A DNA stretch of 64,000 nucleotides from Pseudevernia furfuracea (Eukaryota > Ascomycota > Lecanoromycetes > Lecanorales > Parmeliaceae): the NCBI GenBank assembly GCA_022315425.1, contig JAIUPT010000013.1, positions 1,537,755 through 1,601,754 of the forward strand, read 5' to 3'. The notes below the pieces were generated by a model. It was not told the DNA's origin, searched no databases, and worked only from the letters and a program-made list of their open reading frames with translations. Of this stretch, positions 1 to 11,621 are shown piece by piece. Position 1 is the first letter of the stretch; every line of letters starts with the position of its first letter. The translations under genes and the position numbers were made by a program.

Positions 1-216
1 TGTTTTCGCATGTCAATACTAGGCGACTGGCGTGAATATTGCTGACGTGAAATTAAAGCCGAGCTCGAGCTTCCTGCTGAGCGGCGGAGTAGCCAAGTCG
101 GCTGGGGAGAAAGAAAAATTGCTTCAGACAGGGTTGCTGGTTCATTGATTATCATTAGTGAGGCGTAGCTCTAACGGTATCGAGGTATCATGTGGAGCTC
201 GACCTGAAGAAAAGCG

Positions 217-2861
217 CTAGAAAAAGTAGCCATGTGTTTTTCGCTCCCCGTTCCAGCTACTAGGGCTGCTCATTTGTGGATTTGGTGTCCGAGGTGGTAC
301 TACGATTTCCACATCCGTCGATAGAGAGCTTAAAGATGGATGCTCACGTATCTGGCTTTCTGTGACTTCGGGTAGTATCATGATCTTGATGTCGGTTGAG
401 GATAAGCTTAAAGGAGAAGACTTCGGTACGCGGTGGGACTCCCAGCTCTTGTCGTAGTCCTCCCAAATCATGTCGAGCGTCGTATCTGGAGGGACGGTTC
501 CGGAATCAGAAAAAGTGGTGACAGAGGTGCTGCTCGAAAGACGGCGGATGTAGTTCGTGGCTGGACTGGAAGAGCTAGTCTTAGTCGGCGAAATCGGTGT
601 GCTATCTGAACTTGGAACTGACGGCAGAGCCCGGTTTAAATAGTCAGGCTTCCGCTCAGGCGGCGATGGTAATAGTCTGTTTTGGTTTAGTGACTTGTGT
701 CTTGGTGACGATGATATTACTGTTTCGACGCACGAAGACTCTTTCAGTGCCCCGGAGCTGTCCCTACTTTCCCGCCGGAAAATGCCAGTTTGGACAAAGA
801 TTGCGTTTCTGTTCCGATCGCTCTGTCTGCGGAGAGTGGAGGTCGCGACCGATGTATGCCTAGTGCCAAGTTCACACAGTGGTGCAGGAGCAGGAGATTG
901 AGGCATTTCTGAGATTTCGTTGCCAGACCCCGATGGCGAATTCCCATCCAGGAGCTCCACTTTTCCACTATCAGGGAGCTCTCTTTGTAGATACAAGCTG
1001 TTGTTGTCGATCTCGTGTAGTGCGGAAAGGTTCGCAGGCTTAATGTCCTGTGAGAACCTTGGAGATCCTACGTTCTTGCTCAGATTATTCTTTTGAGAGT
1101 GTTTGCGTAGCCTTTTTTGTGTGAAATATACCAGAAAAACGGCGAGAATGAGGAACACTGTGACTCCAATGCTCAACCCTATGATGCGGTTGCGACTGAA
1201 GCGACTATGTGATCTTGGGGTGGGAGGAGCATCTGCTGAGGGAAGGGCGATTATGTTTTCGGGAAGACCGTCTTCAAATCTAGCCTGGGAAACGGAAAAG
1301 TTGGAATACTCATAGTTGGTGATCAAGTATCTGAAACAATATGATCAGCTTTCTCAACCATTACAGTCCTGAGTCTATGGGATACGTACGCTTCTTGCAA
1401 AAACGTTCGACCAAGAGTGTACTGAGACTCGTTCGTAGCTCTTTGTAGTGGGAAATAACGAGTGGTATTTACTTCCATCGGGTAGAAAGCCTGAAGATCG
1501 AAACTTGCGTACGGCAAGACAATATCCACAGTAGGTCCACCCGTTTCCGTATTGGCGATCTGGAACGTAATGTTGGGATTCCTTGCTGTCAGGCTCTGGT
1601 GAAGCGTGTCATTGACAAAGTACATCTGTGCCGTGGCATTCCATGTTAGATCGAAGGCCTTTTCAAATGCTTGACATGAGTCGAGAGGGAGATAGATAAA
1701 AGGGAAAGTTGAGTCGATGAATGTCAGGATCGACGTTGGCAGCAAAGATATTGTGGAACCGTCCATGGCGTAAGTTATCGATTGCAGACCAACGACTAGA
1801 TCTCTGGAGATGTCTGGAGCCATGTCGAAAGTGACATTGTTCGGAATTAGCCTTGAAAGATCGTAGCCTCCAAATGTCAAGCTGCCGAAGACACCCTTCA
1901 ATCCTGATAAAGGTCAGCATTGAGCACGGAATGGCGACCACAACGACATTAGAACCTCAATTATACAGAGCCTCGGCAATATGGAGCATGGTGATTGTGT
2001 CTCTACGTAGTTTTTGGGAACGCAGAGAAAGCTCTCGTAAAGATTGTAGCATGCGTCTGACTCTGTTACGAAGCCGACGTGAAAAATACACTCACGATAG
2101 ATAGCTCCAGCAGTATAGGCCCAAGACAGGCTTGGAATCAGCTTTTGGCTTTTCATCGTAGTCAAGAAGCTCGGATGCGGAGTTGTGTCGGTGAGATTTT
2201 TGTTATCTTGAGAACTCGTAAAATTCACCGGCTGATTGCTCAAGCCAAAAAGGCCAGTATAATAATCATAGGTCTCGAAACCGGCGACTACTTGGCCTTG
2301 TAAAATTGGTCCACCATTAGCATTACTCAAGCCTAGAGCTACGGTGTCGAGTCCGTAGGTTGCGGAATCACTATAGCCAAGATTGAGCTCTATACCCAGA
2401 GAGTAGTTGCCCAAGACGGACCAGGTATTGGATCGTGACGTATCGAACAGGTCACCGCGAGATTGAGGACAAGTCACGGAGGGGGTGGTTCCTTGCGTAT
2501 TGGGTGGACATCCTCCGGGTAGGACGACCCAGGTGGCTTCACTGGCGGTAGAGATGAGCACCCGGACAATTTGCTCGGGGTTGCCGACCCGCAAGGCGAA
2601 GGAAGACCAAAAGCCATCATCGCCATCCCTTTAATGATAATAGATGAAGTGTCAGCGGCAAGGAAAAGATGAGAGTAAATGTCAGATATGAAGATATGAA
2701 GATACTGTGTTGTAGATAGGTAAGGTAGGTAGGTAGGTAGGTAGGTAGATAGTAGTATCTTACCAGTCTTGCGATGGAGGCCAAGAGATGGGGGCCGGAG
2801 AGGAAGACGGCCCGGGAGCTCGGGGGGATAATGGTAGGGCTGATGGTGTCGTCATCATCAT
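217..2861 (-). CDS. Aspartic-protease-like (A1 fold) single-pass membrane protein, probably catalytically inactive
   Basis: Four exons read on the minus strand: 2861-2764, 2628-2096, 1903-1390 and 1330-217. All junctions are GT-AG and the spliced frame is open for 752 codons. The first exon ends in ...PPSQDW and joins DGDDGFWSSFALRVG, the usual entry into the pepsin-like fold of fungal secreted or membrane aspartyl proteases. Where the first catalytic D-T-G should be, the protein has ISTAS, and the second site reads IDSTFPF. Neither Asp-Thr-Gly is present, so proteolysis is doubtful. After GRTFLQEAYLI the A1 fold ends. A transmembrane helix (IIGLSIGVTVFLILAVFLVYF) is followed by a basic KRLRKHSQK stop and a Ser/Pro-rich cytoplasmic tail of about 290 residues. 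This layout suggests a surface receptor or sensor built on a protease fold (inference). No clear signal peptide is seen at the chosen start, so the true N-terminus may lie further upstream. Intron 2 (192 bp) stays in frame for most of its length. Confidence 0.8.
2719..2748. repeat. GGTA tetranucleotide microsatellite inside intron 1
   Basis: About seven copies of GGTA lie in the first intron of the aspartic-protease-like gene. The tract also creates a spurious Tyr-Leu-Pro-Thr repeat in one reading frame. Confidence 0.85.
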
Positions 2862-3906
2862 AAGACTGAGTAAGCAAAGTAAGCAATGCTCATGGAACTC
2901 TCCAAATCTCTTCAACTCTTCATCCTTTCTACACGACTTGAAATTATGAATAAAAGATAAAAGATAAAAAGAGTCTATGAATGACAGCTCTACGATATTT
3001 CAGAGTGCGACTCGAGAAGGACAGCGATAAGAAAGTTTCCAAATGTTCTGCGTTGAGTACACAGCCCTCCGCCGTGTAGTTTCATGTTGAATCCTCCTGC
3101 AAGTACCCCTGAGGCACAACCACCCCTCCATGAGTTGGACATGAACACTCTCGTGAGCTTGGACCAATGTTAGGTGCGCATCAGCTGTGCAGCCCATTTG
3201 CCTTCTACTTTGCCTCGTCTTTTCTACCTTGCCACGTCTAAGCATCAGGAAAGGGGGATTCATGTGAAGAGACAGCTTTGACTCCGTGTCTTCTTGTGTC
3301 TTCTTGTGCAATCGGAATGCATAGCGCCATTTCCTCCGTCTTCCATCCATCAGGTGCTTGCAGTACACGAAATGCTTTTGAGGCTTAGCGGTCCCCGACC
3401 CACGTCTATTGGTACCGGCAGCCAGACACCAACAGATCCCAATCCACCAGAGGCGCCTCCTCAGAGCCAAGACCGTTTCAGAAAATGCCTGTCTTTGCTT
3501 CCATTGCAACATTGTAATATCCCCCGCTCATATTTCTTGTGCCACCTGGAGATGCAATGAGCATAGTGATCACTGGATCTTTCAAAGGTTGAATGCACGC
3601 TCTTTCTAATAGCAGGCGGCCATACATTCCTTTTGCGAATAGATCGCCTATTTCGGCATATCTAGTCCTGCTGGACCTCGGCGAGTGCCCTAAGGAAGTC
3701 CTTGCTCATCTCTTCTGCGTGTAGGACATTACCTTTGTAATTTCCCATTCATTTTAGACTCTCATTTCGCATCTTTCCTTATCAGTAGGAGGCTGTCAAG
3801 GATTCTTGCATATATTCCAACTCCTCCCTTATAATTGATAGGAACTACCCTTGTGCCACCCTTTTCCCCACGCCTAGTAGTGCTGAAACTCAGGTGTAGG
3901 TAGGTT
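2862..3906. other. Intergenic, no supported gene
   Basis: A 170-codon open frame on the minus strand (3000-3512) has no start context, domain or compositional sign of coding. I see no RNA gene or repeat. The stretch just before 3907 is probably the promoter of the secreted-protein gene. Confidence 0.5.
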
Positions 3907-4814
3907 ATGCCAATGGATAAATTCAGCCTTGTGGTGCTTTCTTTCATCGCTGCCTTCTCATGTACGCCCACTTGTTCTGCGTCTCCTAAAGAACGGCACC
4001 CTAGGCGGCACCCCTTGGCTCAACCTATGGGTGCACAAGAATGGTCGAACGTCTCATTCCCACTCACCCAAGCACCTCCACCGAATCCTTCGATCACCGA
4101 GCCCATTGTGTCGCCTACATCAACCTGCCAAACATACAGGTGCAATCTTTTCTATCAAGTCAGTCACATAGCTTAACATCCATCCATTCTCACTAAGTGG
4201 TCCAGTATGTGTCCATCTTTTACTGGCCGATCGAGTCGCAGAACACGGCGTGCCTGGCTTCAATGGGCAGCCCTTCACCCTTGGCTTTCCCTTCTGGACT
4301 CTCTGCGTATGTTGTTCCCTCTCTGTCCTGTGATCAGCAAACTGAATCATATTGTAGAACATTCCCGAGTATATATGCGATCTTCCCATCTATCATGGCT
4401 AGTGACGGCTGCAACCAAATCGGCAAAGGCTACGGCCCTATCACCACATCATTTGCTCCTGGCGAGCTGAAAACTATAGACATTCGCCTTGACTCGACCA
4501 ATGTCTATAATTTCGCAGATCTGCCATGTCCTCCTTCTGGCATCGAACTACCTCCTGGATCAACATACGCGCCCTTGATATCCCCTCCACCCTTCATCTT
4601 CGACTTGGACCCCGCTTTCTCCACCTGCATACCAGGCTATTCTCAAGGGCTTGATCCTCCAAGTGCAGTCGTTACCGACAGTGGACCTCAAGGCCCTGGT
4701 CCCGTAGCCGTTGGTCGTCCTCCCCGCCGAGATCTCGGGGTGCACGCGCATCCTCATGTAGCACCATGGGCTCCAACAAAGACGGCCGGGCCTACGCATA
4801 AGGGTCAGCCGTAG
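3907..4814 (+). CDS. Small secreted protein of a fungal family of unknown function
   Basis: Three exons: 3907-4158, 4206-4306 and 4358-4814, joined by 47- and 51-bp introns (GTCAGT...CCAG and GTATGT...TGTAG, with TTAAC and CTGAA branch-like sites). The product is about 269 residues. It opens with a hydrophobic signal peptide (FSLVVLSFIAAFSC). The body contains YVSIFYWP, SIYAIFPSIMASDGC and NVYNFADLPCPPSG, motifs I recall from secreted Leotiomycete and Sordariomycete proteins without an assigned role. The C-terminal third is Pro/Gly-rich and low in complexity. The second intron is a multiple of three with no stop, so retention would add 17 residues. The first donor is the less certain splice; a GTGCAA donor at 4140 looks stronger locally but puts the next exon out of frame. 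Confidence 0.62.
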
Positions 4815-5662
4815 TGTCAAACAAACTGTGGTGTCAGCAGTATATTTCTTTCAAACTGTATATTTTCTGGTATGAAGCGCAGTCTTTGGTATGCGCATTG
4901 GCTTTCTGACTAGCTCAATCAAGCGCTGATGATACTGAGGGTAATTAGAGGCAACCAACTTAGCATATTTAGCATGTTACCATCCACAGCTCGTGGATAA
5001 TCTAGCCCAACTTCATCCCCCATATCGTACTTCACATACCTGAATACTGAATATTGCTACCACACGAAACGAAGGTTCTAAATTTGGTACGCGGGTTCCT
5101 TCGAAGGAGTCATGAGATGAGTTTTGAAAGCATCCCAGCCTATGCCTTCTCAAAGTTGGAGCCTTATAGGCTCCAGCTTGAGCAAGTTGAGCGAATTTGG
5201 GTAGATGATGACTATTCTTGTAAGCACTATATGTTCCTTCATGGATGAAGCGGTTACCTTCGCGGACGAGCCGATAGTAAGCGAACCGTTTTCTCTTCGT
5301 CAGCCTTGTGCATCAAAATATTTCTCATTCTGTCAGGCGTTCCAGTTAGCGGTATTTCCAGTTAGCGGTGTGCGCCTCGAAGTTCGTCAGCAAAAATTCA
5401 GCCCAATCATGACAGTAGAAAATGGCCACGCCTTCCTGCGGACGACGATGTTGCATTTCAATCGGTGTGAGCGTGATGGATCTAGTATACGGAAATCGAA
5501 TATCCAATGAAAAGTTGACTTCTGTCATGCTTCGGAGGACCGAGGCTTTGTGGCATCGAAAGTCCTTGTATGAGTAGTCCATGAACATCACGGGCTGACA
5601 TGTGGTGCGGAGAACGTAAGCCTTTGGCCCCCCTACTAGAGTTAGTCGAGAATCCTGAAAAA
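4815..5662. other. Intergenic, no supported gene
   Basis: Only short overlapping frames on both strands and no recognisable motif. The right end is the upstream region of the haloperoxidase gene. Confidence 0.5.
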
Positions 5663-5670
5663 TATAAAAG
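5663..5670 (+). promoter_or_regulatory. TATA box of the haloperoxidase gene
   Basis: TATAAAAG lies about 95 bp before the ATG at 5763, followed by a pyrimidine-rich stretch (CATCATCTCACACCTTC) typical of a fungal transcription start. Confidence 0.6.
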
Positions 5671-5762
5671 GCTCGAAGTTCGCTGATTAACGAGGACTGA
5701 ATTGGACCTCATCATCTCACACCTTCTTCAACTTACCCAGACTTGCGAAAACATCTTCAAAT

Positions 5763-7607
5763 ATGAGTTTCAATAACCCATCCGGAAACTTGAATTTCAA
5801 CCAAGGATTTCAATCCATACAAACTCTCATCACGTCCAACGAAAACCCTAACGCCATCGTCCTACCCCCGTCTACGGAGCCTCCAGAATACAACTCCAAT
5901 TATGTCTTCTACTGGAATAGTGTCGCTATCGATCTCGTCAGACTCGTGACTTCAATAGAGGGAAATACAAATAATCCGCCGCCCGCGGCACCACAAAATG
6001 GACCGCCGTCCGCCGCGAGATCTCTCGGTATCCTGCATCTCGCCATCAACGATGCCTACTTCGCGATCAATCCGGATAAGAAAGGCGTTAACACTACTTA
6101 TCTGACACCCAACAGCACGAACCCGGCAGCTGTGCTTCCTGCTCTTGATGGTGCAACAGATGCACGACTCGCCGTCGCAGGGGCTGCAAACACTGTACTC
6201 ATCCAGCTTTTCACGACGGGTAGCAGTACTATTCCATTTGCGACAACCGATATGCTCACCCAATTTTTGAACAGCAAGGTCTCGGCTTTCCCCAACCTAG
6301 ACACCCTATCCTCAAGCTATCAATTCGGCGTTGCAGTCGGAAATGCAATGCTCAACTTTCTCAACAATGGATTCTTCGGCCAAGACTCCTACCGTCCCAC
6401 TCCCGGATTGTATAAATTTGATGACGACCCTACGAACCCAGTGAGAATTGTGCCCGTCAACCCAAACGACCCCAGCGGACCGCAGCGAGCAATACGCTTC
6501 TACCAGGCCCCCTTCTACGGCATGACCGCCCAACGCGTGGCCGTTCAGGGAAAGGTGAACGGCAACTTCGACGAGCATCTCATTGCGGATCCCCCCGTGG
6601 GTTTCGGCACCAACGACCCAGATGAGTACTACTCCGCCTTCAGCGATATCTATCGCGAAGGTGGTCGATTTGATTTGCCCTCCACAAAGCGCACGCCCAA
6701 ACAGACGGTGACGGGTTTCACCTGGGCTTACGATGGCTCCAATCTGCTCGGCACGCCTCCTCGAGTTTTCAACCAATGCCTTCGTAACATTGCTTGGGAC
6801 AGAAAGGTAGCAGGAGCAACAGACGAAGCGACCAACGCGGATTTCGTGCGTGTCTTTGCCCTCTTCAACGTCGCACTAGCCGACGCGGGAATCTTCGCCT
6901 GGCAAGAAAAATACTGCTTCGAATTTTGGCGTCCCCTGTCCGGCGTCCGTTTCGATCCCACCTCCGCCCAAGACCCATTTTGGTTCACCGAGGGTGCCCC
7001 TGACACCAACAGCAACCATTTCAACTTCAAACCTCCCTTCCCGTCCTATCCCTCCGGCCACGCCACTTTCTCCGGAGCCTCCTTCCAGATCCTCCGCTTG
7101 TACTACAAGAGACGTGACAACCTCTCCTTCGCAGACGATGCCCCCGATGACATTTCTTTCAACTTGCTCTCTGACGAACTCAACGGCATCAGCCGCGACC
7201 TTTACAACAACTACATCCCATCCCAACCCATCACCGACCAGCTCGGCAACGTCCGTACCGCCGTCCCCCGCCACTTCGGCAGCATTTGGGACGCCATGTT
7301 TGACGCAGCCCTCAGCCGCGTTTTCCTAGGTGTCCATTGGCGCTTCGACGCCTTCGCCTCCAAGGATGTCCTCGTGTCCACAAAGGTCAATCCCGATGGC
7401 ACGACTCAATATAAAGATCCAAAAGATATCAAATATGTGACTACAGGCCCCAGGCGCGATAGACCCGGTCAGCAGTTCCCAATTGGTGGCGTCCCGTTGG
7501 GCATTGGCATTGCGAATGATATCTTTGAGAGTAATCTCAAACCTACGCCTACGGACCTTCAGCCTGATGGCAGACACAAGTGCGGTGATCCTAAGAAATT
7601 GGGCTAG
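5763..7607 (+). CDS. Vanadium-dependent haloperoxidase (chloroperoxidase type)
   Basis: An intronless frame of 614 codons, close to the 609 residues of the Curvularia inaequalis vanadium chloroperoxidase. Such enzymes oxidise halide with H2O2 to hypohalous acid using vanadate bound in a PAP2-like site. Every vanadate-site residue is visible: W380 and K383 in WQEKYCFEFWRP, R390 in the same block, F426, S431, G432 and H433 in FPSYPSGHATF, and R519 and H525 in SRVFLGVHWRF. Spacings match the Curvularia enzyme (350/353/360, 397/402/403/404, 490/496). There is no signal peptide at the N-terminus, as in the Curvularia enzyme, which is nevertheless secreted. Codon use is GC-rich and the gene shows no decay. 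Halide preference cannot be read with certainty; chloroperoxidase is favoured by the Phe equivalent to F397. Confidence 0.93.
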   Translation: MSFNNPSGNLNFNQGFQSIQTLITSNENPNAIVLPPSTEPPEYNSNYVFYWNSVAIDLVRLVTSIEGNTNNPPPAAPQNGPPSAARSLGILHLAINDAYFAINPDKKGVNTTYLTPNSTNPAAVLPALDGATDARLAVAGAANTVLIQLFTTGSSTIPFATTDMLTQFLNSKVSAFPNLDTLSSSYQFGVAVGNAMLNFLNNGFFGQDSYRPTPGLYKFDDDPTNPVRIVPVNPNDPSGPQRAIRFYQAPFYGMTAQRVAVQGKVNGNFDEHLIADPPVGFGTNDPDEYYSAFSDIYREGGRFDLPSTKRTPKQTVTGFTWAYDGSNLLGTPPRVFNQCLRNIAWDRKVAGATDEATNADFVRVFALFNVALADAGIFAWQEKYCFEFWRPLSGVRFDPTSAQDPFWFTEGAPDTNSNHFNFKPPFPSYPSGHATFSGASFQILRLYYKRRDNLSFADDAPDDISFNLLSDELNGISRDLYNNYIPSQPITDQLGNVRTAVPRHFGSIWDAMFDAALSRVFLGVHWRFDAFASKDVLVSTKVNPDGTTQYKDPKDIKYVTTGPRRDRPGQQFPIGGVPLGIGIANDIFESNLKPTPTDLQPDGRHKCGDPKKLG

Positions 7608-7644
7608 GGCGCAAGATCAGGGAAGTGGGGACTGTGGGGGGCTG

Positions 7645-7695
7645 AGGGGGAGACGGTGGTGTGGTGGGGGAGATGGTGGTGTGGTGGGGGAGATG
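7645..7695. repeat. G-rich short tandem repeat downstream of the haloperoxidase
   Basis: Two to three copies of a unit of about 21 bp, GGGGGAGAYGGTGGTGTGGT, lie immediately 3' of the stop codon. The plus strand has several G runs and could form a G-quadruplex in the transcript 3' UTR (inference). Confidence 0.6.
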
Positions 7696-8635
7696 GGTGA
7701 GATTTCTGTATAACATGCCTTTGCTTTACCTTTGCCTTACCTTTGCCGTGCTGGTACGAGTACCAGAAACATTGCGTGAGAATTTCAAAAGGGATAGATA
7801 GGTTGAAAAAGCGACAGCGACGGAAAGGATGCGTGTTCTTTACATTCCTTCACCCTTTCTTTGCTTCTTTGCTTCAAGAGCTGTACGAGTACAACGTGTC
7901 GGGATTCAAGAAGTTGTTCAATCAAAAACACTGGCGATTTCGGGTACAACATGCCGTTCCTTTCATCCTGTTTCTTGCGCCAGAAAGTTGTAAGATAATA
8001 TGCGCTGTAACTCTAGAAAAACTTGTTGGTATGGGCGCTTCGGGTTCGTGTATCACATGGCTTAAGATGCTCAACTCTGATACAATGCCGCCCATTCTCT
8101 ACACTTTCATACGTGAAATATGTATCTTACAGATGAAGCACGATGCGAATAGTTCTCCAGGTAAGTATTGGGAAAGGCTTGAAACTGTAGAGTGGGAGGA
8201 TGAGCACATCAAGGAGATGCGACTATAATGAATGAAATTGGCAGGATTTTAGCGCTACGGAGCGTACCGAAGGACATGGTGACCTGCAGGGTGATACGAC
8301 TAAGCCTGTTGCATGATCTAAGGATACCTGAATCAGCACTCTACATGTGACCTTAGCCCTACGGCTCGCGCTCCTATCAACATACAGGTGTATCAACACT
8401 TGGATTCTCAAATTGCGCTTCAGAAGCCCCGGGAAACCAGAGAACGAATAGCCGCCACGCGGTCGTTCGCAAAGAGCACTTTACCCAGCACCGACGCATC
8501 TACCAACCCGTGTGGTAATCGCACGGATACGCACCGGCCATGCTGGAAAAGAAGCAACTTCACGAGGACCACTGTTGGTAATGCTGTCCCCTTTGTCATG
8601 TTTCTGGGCGAAAGAAGTCGATTGCTGGCCCATTA
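7696..8635. other. Intergenic; one unsupported 161-codon frame
   Basis: A plus-strand frame at 7743-8228 would encode 161 residues with no signal peptide, domain or relative I recognise; it may be chance. No other feature is seen. Confidence 0.4.
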
Positions 8636-9573
8636 TTGGCATTTAGTCCCTGGGTCAGACCAAAGGAGGATGTCACTCATGAGAAGGCGACGGTCTCGGA
8701 GCACAAGGCGGGCAGCAAAGTATCTGTCGTGTCGAAGCACGGCGACTTCAAGAAAGTAGAGGCCACACGCCTGGAATTTGACCATAGGGCACCGATCAAC
8801 GTTGTCAAGTCACCGGATCCGAATTGGAAATATGGCCAAGGTGTCAATGATGATGACATCAATTCGCAGAAGAAGCAGGTCGAAATCGACCCTTCCGCGG
8901 AAGACGGGCCAATGATGTCAAACTACAGACTTCTCGTCTCCGGCATCATTCCACGTCCGATTGGCTTCATAAGCACTCTGTCGGCAGACGGGAAGACCGC
9001 CAATCTCTCCCCTTCAGCTAGTTCCAAGTCGTCGACCATGATCCTCCAATGTTCATCGTCGGCTTCTCCTCGCGACCTGGGCCTCCGAAGGAGACATATC
9101 GTAACCTCAAAGAGACAGGCGAGTGCGTCCTCAATATCGTCTCGGAGAACATGATGCCTGCGGTAAATGCTACGTCTATCGACGCCCCATATAGAGTATC
9201 CGAGTGGGCGATATCGGGCCTGCATCAAGCACCCAGCGCTACAGCAAAGCCATCGAGGGTCCAGGAGTCCGTCTTCTCAGCCGAGGGGAAGTCAACGGAC
9301 ATGAAGGATTTTGAGAATCACTATGAACCAGGTACGAGTATTGCGGCTGTGGGTGTTGTTGAAGCGACGTGGTTTTGGGTCCGTGAAGACGCGATTGATG
9401 ACGATAGGAGTCATATCGATCTGAAGGTTTTGAGGCCGATTGCTCAGTCGGGTGGGATCTCGTATGCGAGGATCTCGGAGACGTTTGAGTTGCCGAGGAG
9501 TAATTGGGATGCGGCGGTCAAAGCGGAGAGTTGGCCTGGGGAGCTGCCGGGAGCGAAGGGTGCAAGTGCGTAA
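8636..9573 (+). pseudogene. Flavin reductase-like (FMN-binding split barrel) protein, frameshifted
   Basis: Two frames together give a DIM6/NTAB-type flavin reductase. The first half contains NYRLLVSGIIPRPIGFIST and DGKTANLSP. The second contains DHDPPMFIVGF, RPGPPKETYRNL, ECVLNIVSE and a C-terminal half ending at 9573. They should be continuous at NLSPFSYFQ, but the DNA lacks one base in CCTTCAGC (expected CCTTTCAGC) and then reads TAG instead of a Tyr codon at about 9018. No intron with GT-AG borders would repair this. The first frame has no ATG where the family starts (it enters through TTG), so the 5' end is also damaged or spliced. The family binds FMN and usually acts as a flavin reductase or oxidoreductase subunit; this copy is probably dead. 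Confidence 0.75.
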
Positions 9574-10504
9574 GGATTGTTTCGTTGTGTTCTCAAATGT
9601 ATTCTTCATAGTATCTGCGTTTTCGCCCAGAAGGGATGATTATGCTCTTTGAGACTTCCGTTGCAAGATGACGGCGATCTGGTCCCATCTTGTATGGACC
9701 AGCGTATACTCTAACAATGATTCCCCACACTTTCCAATGACTTTCGCTTATCGCATCAACTCACCCCTCCAATGCAGCAAGGCTGTCTTCTGCGCATGAT
9801 GCCACGACTCGGTATCCAAGACATCAACCGTGGAGGAAACACCATGAAAGCTCAGCGCGCTTGTTGCACATCTTCTTTGGTTTAATATTTTCCTACTATG
9901 TTCACGGCACTTCTGCTTCATCTTACTGCAGCTGAAAGTTAACCTCAGTCAAGCCCTGGGTCTCGTCTTGACCTTTTGAACATTGCATCTCAGAAGGCAT
10001 CCTTGTTAGCGTAGATTCCCCAATTCAAGCTGCAAATCGTTGTTTTAACACTTCCAAAGGGCAGGTCCGCCTTCAGACCCATCGCTACCTCTACGACGAG
10101 AGTACCCACCGACGTCGAGTTCGGTGACGGCGGAACCACAATTCGCATCACGGATTTTTATTCGCCTTTTGTCTTAAGCTACATATTTTTGCCTTTTCAG
10201 CAGGAATATAGAATGCCCGAGATCAGTTTTTATTTATCTAGATGGTGCCAGGATCAGAGGGCAGGAGAATGCTTATATGCTGTCTGCAGGTAACTCAACC
10301 ATGCGCGATGTGGTGCATGGGTAGAATGCGCGCTTCTGTGTGTGATGATCTGGATACACGGAGGGTTTTGTTAGTGTGCAGGCATCCTGACACAATATCC
10401 TGTGCACTGTGTGTGATCTGTAAGGGCTGCTTCTTTGCTTGTGCTTGAGAACATGTCTTCTATATCCTTCAGACTATTTCCTGTGTTCAATGTATACACG
10501 CGTC
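9574..10504. other. Intergenic, no supported gene
   Basis: No frame with domain or splice support and no repeat recognised. It holds the 3' ends of the neighbouring convergent genes. Confidence 0.5.
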
Positions 10505-11358
10505 TCAGGCCGAAGAGACGTTGTGTAGTGGGCTTCCATCTGGCATTATACTCGACGCGTTGATCAGTACGAGCGAATTGAGCCACGGTCGCATTCCCCT
10601 GATCTCGTCATCCTTATCTGACTCTACATCATAGAAGAAGACCCCCAAATTGCTTGCTCCTGTTCCAACATAGTTTGGTATTGTCAGTGCCGTTTTACTC
10701 TCTTCAAGCGAATGCAGCAATTTTAGACAGTTTATCGGAAAGTTTTCACTCACCCACTCTGATCCACCCAACCTTCGCCCTCAGGAGCTCACACTCGTCC
10801 CATAGCGTTTGCGCAAGTTCATAAATTCCGGTCCAAGACGCCCCAACCTTGTCTACGTAAGGCGGAGCGGGCTTGTCGGGTATCTTTCCCGCTTGCCCCA
10901 TCAATACAACTGCCAGCACGCAGGAGCCTAGGAATCCCACGGCCGGTCAGACTCATCGTTAACAAATTACTCCCTGGTTGGTCATCAGCAGCACTGAAAT
11001 GCCACGCACCAGATGCAAATCTCACAGGCGTCCATACTGTGGGATATCCAAGAGGTCGATCAAAAGCTCTCGGGTTGGCCCAATATGGTGCGCCCCACTG
11101 CCCTCCCATGGCTCGTTGTTTGTCACCTTCGCGATTGAGTTCTTCAATTGCTTTTCTGCAGTCTGCAGCTCGTAGATCTGGCTGTCTGCTCGTGGTCCAG
11201 GCACGGGCGCTGGTACAGTGGAATTCAGTGTTCGTCGCGTTTAGAGCGGGTGGCAACTTCTTTGCGTAATTGGTAGCGCTTTCGGCAGAGGGGTTGTGGA
11301 GAATGAGAGGTAGGAGAAGTATAAGTAGAATTTGACGACTGAGGAGGTGGAAAGACAT
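10505..11358 (-). CDS. Secreted Cys-containing protein of a widespread fungal family, unknown function
   Basis: Three exons on the minus strand: 11358-11010, 10927-10754 and 10659-10505. The introns are 82 and 94 bp with GTGCGT and GTGAGT donors, and the spliced frame gives 225 residues. The N-terminus MSFHLLSRQILLILLLPLIL is a clear signal peptide; an upstream in-frame Met at 11391 would mask it. The mature part carries FHCTSARAW, DLRAADCRKAIEEL, an FASGSCVLAVVLMG block formed across the first intron, ELAQTLWDECELL, and a terminal GGASNLGVFFYD formed across the second. I recall this order from many small secreted fungal proteins; the role is unknown. Paired Cys in FHC, ADC, GSC and DEC suggest disulfides. 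Confidence 0.78.
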
Positions 11359-11544
11359 CTTTAGCGGATTGCGATTGACCAGGCTTCCCAAGAAGAGATA
11401 TGTAGAGACACTAGAGAAGGATCTTGAGACTGTTGAACCAGTTTCCGTTCGTCTTCAGATATTAGTTACATCACTTGATTCATTTTTCGAAACTGTTGAG
11501 GCTCAACAGTTAAGCCGTCGGATAGCGCATCTAGAATTGTATCC

Positions 11545-11621
11545 CCTCGTGGGGTAGTAAGTCACACTCGTCCCTGAAATTACAGCTGATAGAGACGAGT
11601 GTGGCTTGCTACCCCACGAGG
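11545..11621. repeat. Long imperfect inverted repeat (28-bp arms)
   Basis: Arms at 11545-11572 and 11594-11621 pair over 28 bp with two mismatches around a 21-nt loop. Both mismatches are C/T-type and would still form G-U pairs in RNA. There is no coding around it. It may be a MITE-like relic or a transcript hairpin 3' or 5' to the flanking divergent genes. Confidence 0.85.

Noticed and set aside
3000..3512. 170-codon minus-strand frame
   Set aside because: No domain, no splice or promoter support, overlapped by frames on the other strand.
7743..8228. 161-codon plus-strand frame
   Set aside because: No recognisable motif and unusual composition; probably chance.
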